From: Lishizhenia tianjinensis
GTDB taxonomy: Bacteria > Bacteroidota > Bacteroidia > Flavobacteriales_D > Crocinitomicaceae
Assembly (NCBI RefSeq): GCF_900116425.1
Contig: NZ_FPAS01000003.1
Span: 62,001 to 126,000 of the forward strand
Direction of reading: 5' to 3'
Length of the DNA: 64,000 nt
Positions 9,308-18,148 of this stretch are shown here, in pieces (positions within the stretch are counted from its first letter, which is position 1; each line of letters opens with the position of its first letter). Under the pieces are notes generated by a model that made no database searches, was not told the origin of the DNA, and saw nothing but the letters and a program-made list of their open reading frames with translations. Both the position numbers and the translations under genes were made by a program.

Positions 9308-9850
9308 ATGTTTGAAAAAATTATAAACTTCTTCAAAGGAAGCAGCAAAGACCCTCAAGTGGATTTTAAAGTGAAGGACTTAAAAGTAGGTTACATTTTA
9401 GAGTACAACCTTACTACTTGGATGGTTGAAAAAGAATACCACTATAACTGGGGAGAAGGATATGCTTCGAAAGAATGGTTAATCATGAATGGGAATGAAA
9501 AAGCCCTACTTTTTTACGATGATTCTGAAGGAGAAGAAATTTCAATCTCTAAGGAAATTAACCTTTTGCAAGATTTAAACAGCGTTCGTGAAGAAATCAT
9601 TACCCAGGATATACCGCGCAGACAATTTGCTTACGAGGGAAAAACGTGGTCTTTGACTTCTGAAAACCCTTGTTTGTATAGTGAAGTAGGAAAAGGTGGA
9701 CAAATCGAAATGGTCGTTTGGGTATTTGAGGATACCAACAAAGATGAATTTATTTCTTTCTCAAGAACGGGAGAAAACAATGTAACAGGATACAAAGGTT
9801 CTTACTTAAAAGAATTTGAAATAGGTAACATTTTACCGAGTCAGCAATAA
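9308..9850 (+). CDS. DUF4178 domain protein
   Basis: The 180-residue protein begins MFEKIINFFKG, an amphipathic membrane-touching helix, and continues with a beta-rich DUF4178-like region (about 20-170; features GYILEYN, WMVEKEYHYNWG, EWLIMNG). A longer frame back to 9227 overlaps the previous gene; ATG 9308, one base after its stop, is preferred. DUF4178 genes are known to sit beside DUF350 and aminopropyltransferase genes in many bacteria, as here. The biochemical role is unknown. The family call rests on pattern and context and should be tested with a profile search. Confidence 0.7.
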   Translation: MFEKIINFFKGSSKDPQVDFKVKDLKVGYILEYNLTTWMVEKEYHYNWGEGYASKEWLIMNGNEKALLFYDDSEGEEISISKEINLLQDLNSVREEIITQDIPRRQFAYEGKTWSLTSENPCLYSEVGKGGQIEMVVWVFEDTNKDEFISFSRTGENNVTGYKGSYLKEFEIGNILPSQQ

Positions 9851-9852
9851 GA

Positions 9853-10533
9853 ATGAAATATTTACAAATAACACTATTACTCTTCGTACTTGCCGCCTGT
9901 GGAGGGAAAGCATGGGAAGCCAATATGGTAGACCAGTTGCTGGAAAAGTACAAAGACAAACCCAATACAGAAATACTTTTGAGCGACATGCAAGAGACTT
10001 CTGGAGGGAAATTTATACACGCTTACAAAGTTATAGGTACAGACAACAAGGGAGATTTTCACTTAATTACTACGGTTCAAGACAACAATGTTACCGAAGG
10101 TTTTTATGCCTTGCATTACGACAACTTGGGAATGTCCATTGGTAGAATAGATAGTTTAGGAAACAAAAGTACCATAGTTGCACCTCCCGGTTTCAACACA
10201 GTAATCGGTAATCCTAAATACGGTGAGTTCAGAGAAGAGAATGGTCATAGAGTATGGCATTTTTTCTCAACTTACCTCTTTTACCGCACCTTGTTTGGAA
10301 TGGGAAATCGTATGATTTACTACAATCATTACAACGATTATTATCACCATTACAGATACAACAGACCTTATTACGGTTCTGGTTCAGGTTCTTCTCCTTC
10401 TTGGGGAACAAAATCAACGGCAACCAAACAAACGCATAAAAACTTTTACCAACGCTCTGTCAACCGTTCTGGGTCTTGGCAAAGATCATACAGCAGCTCT
10501 AGCTCACGAGGTGGCGGAGGATTTGGAAAATAA
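9853..10533 (+). CDS. Lipoprotein with Ser/Gly-rich tail, DUF350-associated
   Basis: The 226-residue product has a lipoprotein signal peptide with the lipobox LAAC (Cys16). A globular part (about 20-150) is followed by a region very rich in Tyr, His and Asn (about 152-178) and a low-complexity tail ending SSSSSRGGGGFGK. Ser/Gly tails ending this way recur in secreted proteins encoded next to DUF350 genes, such as the enterobacterial YjfM type, but sequence similarity elsewhere is not evident to me. It starts two bases after the DUF4178 stop and lies eleven bases before the DUF350 gene. Confidence 0.65.
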   Translation: MKYLQITLLLFVLAACGGKAWEANMVDQLLEKYKDKPNTEILLSDMQETSGGKFIHAYKVIGTDNKGDFHLITTVQDNNVTEGFYALHYDNLGMSIGRIDSLGNKSTIVAPPGFNTVIGNPKYGEFREENGHRVWHFFSTYLFYRTLFGMGNRMIYYNHYNDYYHHYRYNRPYYGSGSGSSPSWGTKSTATKQTHKNFYQRSVNRSGSWQRSYSSSSSRGGGGFGK

Positions 10534-10544
10534 AACGAACACAC

Positions 10545-11408
10545 ATGAAATTAGCGATATCCATAGAAACTTATACCTATTACCCACTGCTCTATTTAGC
10601 AGTTTGTATACTACTGATCATTCTTTCAAGATTTGTTTATAAAATTCTACACCCTGCCATAGATTTAGATCATGAAATGGTGGAGAAAGACAATTTTGCC
10701 TTCAATTTATCACAAGTCGGTTACTACATCGGTATAGTAATAGCCATGGGTGGAATCATGACCAGTGAGGCACATCCTGACTTACTCAAAGATATACTCT
10801 ACACTTTTGTGTATGGAATTGCAGCCATTCTATTAATGAACATTAGTAGCTTTTTAAACGACAAGTTATTGCTGTTCAAATTCAACATAAAAAAGGAATT
10901 GGTAGAAGATCAAAATTCAGGAATGGGAGCTTTAGAAGCTGGGAGCTACATTGCAACAGGACTTATCCTCTACGGTGCACTTCAACTGGAAGCTGATTAC
11001 CCTATGGCCGCATTAGGATATTGGTTTATCGCAGAGCTTGCGCTCATTGTAACTGGACATTTTTACACCTGGATGGTTCCCTATAATGTGCATAAAGAAA
11101 TAGAAGAAGATAATATAGCCGTAGGTGTTTCTTTTGGAGGAATGATAGTAGCCCTAGGTGTTTTAATTGAACATGGAATTGCCTTAGAACACAGCACATG
11201 GCTCGATGGATTAAGCTATATGGGACTCAACGTAATTGCTGGAATAATTTTACTTCCACTGTTGCGCTTTGTTACCGATAAGGTTCTCTTACCTAAACGC
11301 AAATTAGTAGATGAAATAGTACACCAAGAAGAACCTAATATTGGAGCCGCTTTGGTGGAAGCATTCTCTTATGTTGCAGGTGCCATTATCTTTACTTGGT
11401 GTTTCTAA
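10545..11408 (+). CDS. Double DUF350 (YjfL-type) integral membrane protein
   Basis: The 287-residue protein is two tandem copies of a four-helix DUF350 unit. Each copy has a hydrophobic helix pair, a conserved acidic turn (LDHEMVEKDNFAFNLSQVGY in the first, YNVHKEIEEDNIAVGVSFGG in the second) and a second helix pair closed by a short KxLLP- or KLLLFK-like segment. The repeated (V/E)EKDN-(F/I)A motif shows the internal duplication directly. DUF350 proteins occur beside aminopropyltransferase and DUF4178 genes and in phage-shock-type envelope stress neighbourhoods; the molecular function is not known. The stop overlaps the start of the GNAT gene by one base. Confidence 0.85.
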   Translation: MKLAISIETYTYYPLLYLAVCILLIILSRFVYKILHPAIDLDHEMVEKDNFAFNLSQVGYYIGIVIAMGGIMTSEAHPDLLKDILYTFVYGIAAILLMNISSFLNDKLLLFKFNIKKELVEDQNSGMGALEAGSYIATGLILYGALQLEADYPMAALGYWFIAELALIVTGHFYTWMVPYNVHKEIEEDNIAVGVSFGGMIVALGVLIEHGIALEHSTWLDGLSYMGLNVIAGIILLPLLRFVTDKVLLPKRKLVDEIVHQEEPNIGAALVEAFSYVAGAIIFTWCF

Positions 11409-11830
11409 TGAAATTGAACTATACGCAATCGAAAACAGAAATGATGGCAGCTTACAATTGTTTGCTGCACTTATATCCTAGTCTAACATTGGAAGATTAT
11501 TCCCAGATGTTAGATAATATGCTTCCCAATAACTACGGTCAGGTTCTGGCTTACAACACAGAAAATGAAATCATAGGTGTTTGTGGCATTTGGTTAGGTA
11601 CAAAACTGTGGTGTGGAAAGTATTTAGAGTTAGACAATGTCGTCATTGCGCCGGAATACAGATCATCTGGCTTAGGAAAACAAATTACTGAATTTACAGA
11701 AAAAATAGCCCGAGAAAAGGAATGTAAGATTATGGTATTAGATGCTTATACGAGTAACTTTAAAGCACATAAATTCTATTACAACCAAGGTTTTGGTCCG
11801 AAAGGATTTCATTTTATAAAAGATCTTTAA
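11408..11830 (+). CDS. GNAT family N-acetyltransferase
   Basis: The 140-residue protein has the GNAT fold, with motif A VVIAPEYRSSGLGKQI binding acetyl-CoA and a C-terminal YYNQGF motif. ATG 11408 overlaps the DUF350 stop codon as TAATG, implying translational coupling, so this start is preferred over the upstream in-frame codons at 11396. The substrate cannot be read from sequence; being coupled to a polyamine-linked locus makes a polyamine or small amine a reasonable guess, with protein or amino-acid acetylation as alternatives. Confidence 0.8.
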   Translation: MKLNYTQSKTEMMAAYNCLLHLYPSLTLEDYSQMLDNMLPNNYGQVLAYNTENEIIGVCGIWLGTKLWCGKYLELDNVVIAPEYRSSGLGKQITEFTEKIAREKECKIMVLDAYTSNFKAHKFYYNQGFGPKGFHFIKDL

Positions 11831-11832
11831 AC

Positions 11833-11866
11833 AAAAAAGGGAGTGCAATGCACTCCCTTTTTTTAT
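11833..11866. terminator. Bidirectional hairpin terminator
   Basis: The inverted repeat AAAGGGAGTGC / GCACTCCCTTT around a three-base loop (AAT), with an A run before and a T run after, ends both the GNAT operon and the converging proline dehydrogenase gene. Confidence 0.9.
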
Positions 11867-11875
11867 CTCCTCTTT

Positions 11876-13066
11876 TTACTTTCTCTTGGTTGGCTTAGAA
11901 GAACTCTTTCTCCTTTGCTTTTCCTTGATCAATAAAGATAATTCTCTTCCCGTTTGACCCGCCACAGAAGTGTTTTCTTGAGCTCTCCTCATTAAATAAG
12001 GAATTACCTCTTTAACCGGACCATAAGGCACGTATTTCGCAACGTTATACCCTTCGTAGCTCAAGTTGTATGAGATGTGATCTGACATACCTAACAACTG
12101 CGCAAAGTAAATACGTCTGTCGTCTTTGTCTAAGTTATTTTTCTCCAACAATTCCGCTAAATAAGCCGAACTTTCCTCGTTGTGTGTTCCTGCACAAAGT
12201 TTACAATAATCAATGTGTTGTACCACATATTCCAAGGCTAAATCGTAGTCTCTATCTGTTGCTGCCTTATCCGGTTGTATAGGAGAAGGGTACCCATGTT
12301 CTTCTGCACGTGCTCTTTCTTTCTCCATGTAAGCACCACGCACCAATTTCACACCGTAGTTGTAACCTTGTTCTTTGGCTTCCTTAATACTGTCCTTTAA
12401 AAATTGCAACCTATCATGTCTGTACATTTGAACCGTATTGAAAACGATGGATTGCTCGCGGTTGTATTTGCGCATCATCATGGCACAAATTCTATCGATA
12501 ATATCTTGTATCCACGACTCTTCTGCGTCAATGAAAACAGGAACACCGAATTCATGCGCCTTGGCACAAATGGTATCTATTCTTTCAATTACTAAATCCA
12601 AGGCTTTTCTATCGGCCTCAGAAATTTCAGCGTTTTCATCATTCACGCGCTTCAATAAGTTGAAATTGGCCAACCCTGTTACCTTGAACACGGCAAAAGG
12701 AATCGCTTTTTCACCATTTGCACGAATAATAGTGGAAATTAATTCATTTACTGTATCTGTAAAATCTTCTTTGTCCAACATCCCCTCTACCGAATAATCC
12801 AGTATGGTTCCAACGTTGAACTTGTTCAATTCCTCTATGGTACTATCACAATCTAAAATGGTCTCTCCTCCACAAAATTGTCTGAAGATGGTGCGTTTAA
12901 CAATACCTTTAATCGGCAAATTCATTTTCATTGCCGTATTGAGTACTCCAGAGCCCATATTTACTAAGCTTGGATAACCCATGAGTTTGAAAAGACGATA
13001 CGCTCGATTCAAATCTCTATTGCTCTTAGAAGCAAATGCTATTTCCGTATTTTCGAATGATACCAT
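11876..13066 (-). CDS. Proline dehydrogenase
   Basis: The 396-residue protein is the stand-alone flavin-dependent proline dehydrogenase of the PutA/ProDH barrel. The flavin- and proline-contacting segments YGVKLVRGAYMEKER and the later YVPYGPVKEVIPYLMRRAQEN are intact. It oxidises proline to pyrroline-5-carboxylate and passes electrons to the quinone pool. A C-terminal basic tail (KQRRKSSSKPTKRK) extends past the barrel. It stands alone behind its own promoter, and its biosynthetic counterpart (proCBA) lies 27 kb away in the same window. Confidence 0.93.
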   Translation of the reverse strand: MVSFENTEIAFASKSNRDLNRAYRLFKLMGYPSLVNMGSGVLNTAMKMNLPIKGIVKRTIFRQFCGGETILDCDSTIEELNKFNVGTILDYSVEGMLDKEDFTDTVNELISTIIRANGEKAIPFAVFKVTGLANFNLLKRVNDENAEISEADRKALDLVIERIDTICAKAHEFGVPVFIDAEESWIQDIIDRICAMMMRKYNREQSIVFNTVQMYRHDRLQFLKDSIKEAKEQGYNYGVKLVRGAYMEKERARAEEHGYPSPIQPDKAATDRDYDLALEYVVQHIDYCKLCAGTHNEESSAYLAELLEKNNLDKDDRRIYFAQLLGMSDHISYNLSYEGYNVAKYVPYGPVKEVIPYLMRRAQENTSVAGQTGRELSLLIKEKQRRKSSSKPTKRK

Positions 13067-13070
13067 GCGG

Positions 13071-13099
13071 CAAAATTAATCGTGTTTTATTAATGACAA
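13071..13099 (-). promoter_or_regulatory. Promoter of the proline dehydrogenase gene
   Basis: On the minus strand, TTG (13099-13097), an 18-base spacer and TAATTTTG (13078-13071) make a near-perfect Bacteroidota promoter. The -7 box ends only four bases before ATG 13066, so the transcript should begin at or next to the start codon (leaderless). Confidence 0.75.
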
Positions 13100-13157
13100 G
13101 CAATTTTTCGATGGCTAGCAGATTTTTTTCTACATTTCAGCCAACTAAGGCAAAGGA

Positions 13158-14222
13158 ATGATAAAAAAGATAGAATCGCAAGGCTATTACATAGAGATTG
13201 GAAACCATGCAGAAAGCTCTCTGCAGCAATTACTTGACGTTGATTTTGCACAAGCAAAAAAAGTCATTATTGTCGACGAAAATACACACGACAATTGTTT
13301 GGAAGCTCTTTTAACTCACTATGAAGCCCTGAAAGAAGCAGAAGTTATTCTTTTACCCCCCGGTGAAGAGAATAAAGTGATGGAAATTTGTTTCCAAGTT
13401 TGGGAAGCGTTAACCGAATATAAAATTGGTAGACGTGATTTAATTATCAACCTCGGTGGAGGTGTAATTACCGACTTAGGAGGTTTCATTGCCTCCATCT
13501 ATAAAAGAGGTGTGCAATTTATAAACATGCCCACGAGTTTATTGGCTATGGTGGACGCCTCATCTGGAGGTAAAACGGGAATTGATTTAGGTCCTTTCAA
13601 AAACCAACTGGGGCTTTTCGCTTACCCTATTTGTACCATCATAGATCCTGGTTTTTTACAAACTCTACCCGATAATGAAAAAGTTTGGGGGAAGGCAGAA
13701 ATGCTCAAACACGGTTTAATAGCAGATAAAGCACATTGGGATACCTTAAAAGAAAAGGATGTACACGACATCACTTTAGAAGATATTGCCACGAGTGCGA
13801 GCATTAAAAACAACATTGTTTTAAAAGATCCGAAAGAAGAAAACGAACGCAAAAAATTGAATTTCGGACATACCATTGCCCATGCCTTGGAAGCTTACTT
13901 TTTGGATAAATCTCCTTTACCTCACGGTTATGCAGTTGCGCTGGGACTGTTGGTTGAGAGTAAAATCTCTATTGATTTGGGACTTCTATCCAAAGAAGAA
14001 TATTACGAAATAGAGCATTTCATTTTACAACAATACGATAAGATAGACAACATTAGCACCATAGGTGAAACGCTTCTAGGATTCATGCAAAATGATAAAA
14101 AAAGAGAGGGACAAGAATATAATTTCACCTTGCTCAATACAATAGGTCAATCTAGTATTAACCACACAGTAACGGAAGAAGTTATCTTGGAAGCATTAAA
14201 AGTGATAGACACACAATTTTAA
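13158..14222 (+). CDS. aroB: 3-dehydroquinate synthase
   Basis: The 354-residue protein has the NAD-binding GGGVITDLGGFIASIYKRG segment, followed by PTSLLAMVDASSGGKTGID, and the metal-binding set (a Glu in AEMLKHG, His residues in NFGHTIAHALE and PHGYAVALG). It converts DAHP to 3-dehydroquinate, the second step of the shikimate pathway; the next enzyme, AroQ, is encoded at 37.7 kb. It is followed after one base by menE, so chorismate formation and menaquinone synthesis genes share a transcript here. Confidence 0.95.
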   Translation: MIKKIESQGYYIEIGNHAESSLQQLLDVDFAQAKKVIIVDENTHDNCLEALLTHYEALKEAEVILLPPGEENKVMEICFQVWEALTEYKIGRRDLIINLGGGVITDLGGFIASIYKRGVQFINMPTSLLAMVDASSGGKTGIDLGPFKNQLGLFAYPICTIIDPGFLQTLPDNEKVWGKAEMLKHGLIADKAHWDTLKEKDVHDITLEDIATSASIKNNIVLKDPKEENERKKLNFGHTIAHALEAYFLDKSPLPHGYAVALGLLVESKISIDLGLLSKEEYYEIEHFILQQYDKIDNISTIGETLLGFMQNDKKREGQEYNFTLLNTIGQSSINHTVTEEVILEALKVIDTQF

Positions 14223-14223
14223 G

Positions 14224-15234
14224 ATGAACGTAGAGGTATTAGCAGGAGGAGAAACTAGTTTTACACTGGTAGAAGAGTTTATCGCAGAATGGGAGAATGA
14301 AAAAGACTACATCGTCCAATTCACTTCAGGTTCAACGGGAAAGCCTAAACCTATAAAAGTGCGCAAAGCACACATGGTAGCTTCTGCGAAAACCACCAAT
14401 GCTTTTTTTCAATTGAATGAAAACAGCACCTATTACCTCTGTATTTCACCCGCCTATATAGGTGGAAAAATGATGATCGTTCGTGCCCTGATTAACAAGG
14501 CTAAATTATTGGTTGGACCCATCAATAGCTCACCGTTAACGCCCCTGACAACAAAAGTAGACCTAGCGGCTATGGTTCCCTTACAAGTGAGCGCTTGCTT
14601 GGAAGACAAAAACTTCAACTTGCTTGAGAATTTAATCATAGGAGGAGCACCTGTGAATGATCATTTAGCTGCGTCTTTACTCAACCATAAGGTCAAGGCT
14701 TATTCTACCTTTGGAATGACTGAAACTGTATCTCACATTGCATTGAAATATTTGGGAAGTGCGAATGAATATTTTCATGTTCTGCCTCCTATACGTATTT
14801 CAAGTGATGCGAACCAGCGATTAATTATCCACGCTCCTCATTTGGGGGTAGATCATTTATTAACTAATGATATCGTTTCCCTTAAAGATGAAAGCACTTT
14901 TGAATGGATAGGCAGAGCCGATTTCACCATAAATTCGGGAGGAGTAAAACTTCAACCTGAAAAAATTGAAAAAAAATTGGTTACTTTATTCAAGAACAGG
15001 TCTTTTATTATATGTGGCACCACACATGAGACTTTGGGAGAAGCGGTAACTTTATGTGTAGAAGGAAGATTGGAAAATGCAGACCAAGTAAAACTCGAAT
15101 TAACAGAGCTTTTAGATAAATATGAAGTTCCAAAATACATTTACGCCTTACCTGAATTAGCCCGAACGGCCAACGGAAAAATAAACAGACTACAAACTAA
15201 AGAAAGACTCAAGCTTGAAGGAGTATTACAGTAA
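14224..15234 (+). CDS. menE: Short-form o-succinylbenzoate-CoA ligase (MenE) / AMP-binding protein
   Basis: The 336-residue protein is an ANL-family adenylating enzyme with the phosphate loop [14 protein letters not shown] (residues 32-45), [33 protein letters not shown] and the C-terminal lysine motif ANGKINR. It lacks the N-terminal subdomain of full-length MenE (about 450-490 residues); short versions like this are usual in Bacteroidota. The likely reaction is activation of o-succinylbenzoate in menaquinone synthesis, consistent with the neighbour aroB, which feeds chorismate. The substrate is inferred, not read from a diagnostic residue. Confidence 0.8.
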   Translation: MNVEVLAGGETSFTLVEEFIAEWENEKDYIVQFTSGSTGKPKPIKVRKAHMVASAKTTNAFFQLNENSTYYLCISPAYIGGKMMIVRALINKAKLLVGPINSSPLTPLTTKVDLAAMVPLQVSACLEDKNFNLLENLIIGGAPVNDHLAASLLNHKVKAYSTFGMTETVSHIALKYLGSANEYFHVLPPIRISSDANQRLIIHAPHLGVDHLLTNDIVSLKDESTFEWIGRADFTINSGGVKLQPEKIEKKLVTLFKNRSFIICGTTHETLGEAVTLCVEGRLENADQVKLELTELLDKYEVPKYIYALPELARTANGKINRLQTKERLKLEGVLQ

Positions 15235-16081
15235 AATACTAGGGGTTTCGGTTACAGCCTCCACCCAAGAAATAAAAAAAGCCTACAGAAAGAAGGCTTT
15301 GCTTTATCACCCCGATAAAAACCCTTCTGACGCGGCAATGGAGGAGTTTATTGCCATTCAAGAAGCCTATGAATACCTTTCTAACCCTCCTCTTGTAAGC
15401 ACAGGTAAACAGTATTCTTACAAAGATTTTAATCACCCAGAAAAAACGCAAACCGACGAGGAAAAGAAAAAAAGATACAAAGAGGCACAGGAAAGATACG
15501 AACAACAACAAGCCAGAGAAAAGGCCGAAAACGAAGCCTATTTCTCTAAAATTACTCAAGGTAAACTCTGGAATTACTTCCGCTTTATCATGTGTTTTTC
15601 TACTGTTCTGGCCGGACTTTTAATAATTGATCAATACCTCCCCTCTCGTTGGGTAAAAGATCATATCACGCATGGAGACTCCAAGGTTTATTTCGAAGGC
15701 TTTAATAGAGAGAGCGTATCTCCTTTGTACACGGCAAGCGATAAAGGACTCTGGTTACCTCGGCAATACTACTATGAAATAATAGAAGGAAAGAATATTT
15801 ACCTGGAAGAAAGTTTTATACTTCGAGAAGTTAAGCACTTAAGTTTTTTCAACAGAAAAGGAGAATGGATAACGGTAAACACCGACTATTCCGTACAAAG
15901 TATCTATTGGGTCATCGTAATCATCTTATTGATTCCCCTACTTACGTATGTAGCCAAAAGTAGAACACTGATCTACAGCTTCCTGTTTCAATTCAGTGTA
16001 TACTTCTACACACTTTTTATTCTTGTGATTTTATTTAGCAACCAGCGCTGGCTACACCTTTTTACCTTCGGTTACTTGTAA
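15215..16081 (+). CDS. Membrane protein with N-terminal J domain
   Basis: Residues 1-66 form a DnaJ J domain ([20 protein letters not shown], then the HPD tripeptide at residues 32-34), which would stimulate an Hsp70. A charged, Glu/Lys/Gln-rich linker (about 75-110) leads to a membrane helix (about 118-138), a soluble loop and two further helices near the C-terminus (about 229-285). No ATG lies in frame until after the HPD motif, so translation must begin at TTG 15215 or a neighbouring codon, 20 bases inside menE. The C-terminal part is not a known family. The gene overlaps smpB by ten bases in converging orientation. Confidence 0.8.
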   Translation: MKEYYSKILGVSVTASTQEIKKAYRKKALLYHPDKNPSDAAMEEFIAIQEAYEYLSNPPLVSTGKQYSYKDFNHPEKTQTDEEKKKRYKEAQERYEQQQAREKAENEAYFSKITQGKLWNYFRFIMCFSTVLAGLLIIDQYLPSRWVKDHITHGDSKVYFEGFNRESVSPLYTASDKGLWLPRQYYYEIIEGKNIYLEESFILREVKHLSFFNRKGEWITVNTDYSVQSIYWVIVIILLIPLLTYVAKSRTLIYSFLFQFSVYFYTLFILVILFSNQRWLHLFTFGYL

Positions 16082-16536
16082 TTTTTCATTACACGATCCA
16101 AGGTACGTTTGTCATCCTTCTCTTTTAAAGTTTGACGTTTATCGTGAATGTTTTTACCTTGAGCTAAGGCAATTTCAAGCTTGGCCAAACCTTTTTCATT
16201 GATAAAAATACGCAAAGGAACGATGGTAAAACCTTTCGTTTCCACCTTCTTTGCCAGCTTATTAATTTCCTGACGGTTCAACAATAATTTTCTATCTGCC
16301 TTTGGTTTGTGTTGATAAAAGGAAGCATTAGAATATTCATTAATGAACATGTTTCTGATGAACACTTCATTGTTTTCTACCACACAGAAAGCTTCCATTA
16401 TACTCGCTTTACCCAAACGAATACTTTTAATTTCGGTTCCACCCAATTGAATACCCGCTACAAAAGTATCTAAGATTTCATACTCAAACCTTGCGCGTTT
16501 ATTCTTAATGTTAACTGTGTTTTGAATTTTATTCAT
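16072..16536 (-). CDS. smpB: SsrA-binding protein SmpB
   Basis: The 154-residue protein matches SmpB over its whole length: the beta-barrel signature [21 protein letters not shown], the [13 protein letters not shown] region and the basic C-terminal tail that lies in the ribosomal mRNA channel ([17 protein letters not shown]). SmpB brings tmRNA to stalled ribosomes for trans-translation. A good ribosome binding site (AAGGAAG) precedes ATG 16536. The tmRNA gene itself is not in the window. Confidence 0.95.
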   Translation of the reverse strand: MNKIQNTVNIKNKRARFEYEILDTFVAGIQLGGTEIKSIRLGKASIMEAFCVVENNEVFIRNMFINEYSNASFYQHKPKADRKLLLNRQEINKLAKKVETKGFTIVPLRIFINEKGLAKLEIALAQGKNIHDKRQTLKEKDDKRTLDRVMKNYK

Positions 16537-16577
16537 GTTCTTCCTTGGTCTAAATATCTTCCACCAAAATCGGTCAA

Positions 16578-17282
16578 TTATTTAAGGACATTAAAGGTAT
16601 TATTTTCTTTAAAATAATTGGCCATAAAACGAATTCCAAAGTAAAAGAAAGTAATAGTTATCATCATTAAAACATGACTTAAATCGTCTTTGTTAAACCA
16701 GATGTGCGGGTTTAACTTCAATAAGAAAATGAAAGCAGATGGAATTAAGATAACTACACCAAACACGATGTATTTAAATCCTTCCATGCCCTTTTTCCAA
16801 AAGTAAACTCCAAAACCTCCACAGAAAATAAGGTAGGCAACAACGGCGTCAACGGTTACAAATAAGAAACTCTTCAAGGCGATGGCTAATACCCATAGAA
16901 TAACCGCTTTGGCAATCAATATGCGAGTTAATAGCTTTTTACGCAGTGGATTATATAAGCTAATCATAGCTTTACCTGCGTAGAAACTGGTTAGTATACC
17001 CAAGGTCCAACACGGAAACTTCCCATAGATATCTGTGTAGTAGAAAAAAGTATGACCTAATCCACCGAAAACTGTAGACAAACCAAATAGCATGTAGAAA
17101 CCTTTCCAGTACTTTTCAAACTCACTTTCAGGTTTTCCCAAATTGTAATAACAAACAAAACAAATGGTAGCAATTAACCAATTTGTGATCAGTGCCATTG
17201 GTTCTTGTAAACACAAACCGGCGAAGGTATACGGTAATTTTTCTGGAGAAATACCGCATTCAGATACTAATTCCACTAACAT
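16578..17282 (-). CDS. Seven-helix membrane protein, possible DUF6962 type
   Basis: From ATG 17282 the product is 234 residues with about seven membrane segments and the conserved-looking LQEPMALITNW in the first helix. I only weakly associate it with the DUF6962 membrane family of Bacteroidota. The frame stays open to 17369, but a perfect promoter (17287-17316) lies inside that extension, with its -7 box five bases before ATG 17282; the longer form could not be made from that transcript. No function is assigned. Confidence 0.65.
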   Translation of the reverse strand: MLVELVSECGISPEKLPYTFAGLCLQEPMALITNWLIATICFVCYYNLGKPESEFEKYWKGFYMLFGLSTVFGGLGHTFFYYTDIYGKFPCWTLGILTSFYAGKAMISLYNPLRKKLLTRILIAKAVILWVLAIALKSFLFVTVDAVVAYLIFCGGFGVYFWKKGMEGFKYIVFGVVILIPSAFIFLLKLNPHIWFNKDDLSHVLMMITITFFYFGIRFMANYFKENNTFNVLK

Positions 17283-17286
17283 GGCG

Positions 17287-17316
17287 CAAAAATACGTCAA
17301 AGAATAACATAGACAA
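17287..17316 (-). promoter_or_regulatory. Promoter of the 16578-17282 membrane protein gene
   Basis: TTG (17316-17314), a 19-base spacer and TATTTTTG (17294-17287) match the Bacteroidota sigma consensus exactly. The box ends four bases before ATG 17282, predicting a leaderless transcript and fixing the gene start. Confidence 0.8.
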
Positions 17317-17470
17317 GTAATTTTAAAAACTATGCCTTCCCAATTTCCATTATTCGTAGAGCATTTCAAGAAATTAGCATCTTCGATACATTTCTCAATT
17401 TCTTGTTCCGGTTGACGGTGTATTTTTCAATTTAATAAATACATAAGCTGAACAAATCCCTGCAAAGCGT

Positions 17471-17478
17471 TAATTTTG
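17471..17478 (+). promoter_or_regulatory. -7 promoter box of recR (TAATTTTG)
   Basis: TAATTTTG fits TAnnTTTG and ends five bases before the recR ATG at 17484, again predicting an mRNA with almost no leader. No good TTG is seen at the expected -33 distance. Confidence 0.6.
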
Positions 17479-17483
17479 TTGTA

Positions 17484-18101
17484 ATGAATATTCCCTCTAA
17501 ACATATAGAAGAAGCCGTTGAACAATTGGCATCCTTACCGAGTATAGGAAAACGAAGTGCGTTGCGTTTGGTTTTACATCTATTGAAAAGGAGTCCAGAA
17601 GAAATTGAGCGTTTTGCCCAAGCTTTCATCACGATGAAAAGTGAGGTGAAACAATGTACTTCTTGTGGAAATATTTCTGACAAAGAATTATGCGCCATTT
17701 GTTTAAACCCCAACAGAGATACTTCCTTAATTTGTGTGGTTGAAGATATAAGGGATATTATGGCCATAGAAGCGACTTCGAGCTATAAAGGAATTTATCA
17801 TGTTTTAGGAGGAATAATTTCTCCCATGGATGGTATTGGTCCGAGTGACTTAAACATAGACACTTTAATTGACAAAGCGGAAAACCAGGAAATCACAGAA
17901 ATTATTTTTGCCTTAAGTGCGACCATGGAAGGAGATACCACCAACTTCTATTTGTATAAAAAACTTAAAGATTTCGACTGTAATATATCCACGCTTTCTA
18001 GGGGGGTTGCTGTGGGATCTGAACTACAATACGCCGATGAATTAACCCTGGGAAGATCCATCATGCAGCGTTTGCCTTTCGAATCTACTTTTCAGAAATA
18101 G
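17484..18101 (+). CDS. recR: Recombination protein RecR
   Basis: The 205-residue protein has the RecR order: helix-hairpin-helix (residues 10-45, LPSIGKRSALRLVLHLL), a four-cysteine zinc finger (CTSCGNISDKELCAIC) and a Toprim domain (LICVVEDIRDIMAIE, then the GGIISPMDGIGP loop). With RecO it loads RecA at single-strand gaps. The length is standard. It is followed by mscL after 47 bases. Confidence 0.96.
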   Translation: MNIPSKHIEEAVEQLASLPSIGKRSALRLVLHLLKRSPEEIERFAQAFITMKSEVKQCTSCGNISDKELCAICLNPNRDTSLICVVEDIRDIMAIEATSSYKGIYHVLGGIISPMDGIGPSDLNIDTLIDKAENQEITEIIFALSATMEGDTTNFYLYKKLKDFDCNISTLSRGVAVGSELQYADELTLGRSIMQRLPFESTFQK

Positions 18102-18148
18102 ATTTTCTAAAGTCGATTTTTAGTGTAATTTTAGTAAAAACTATCATT

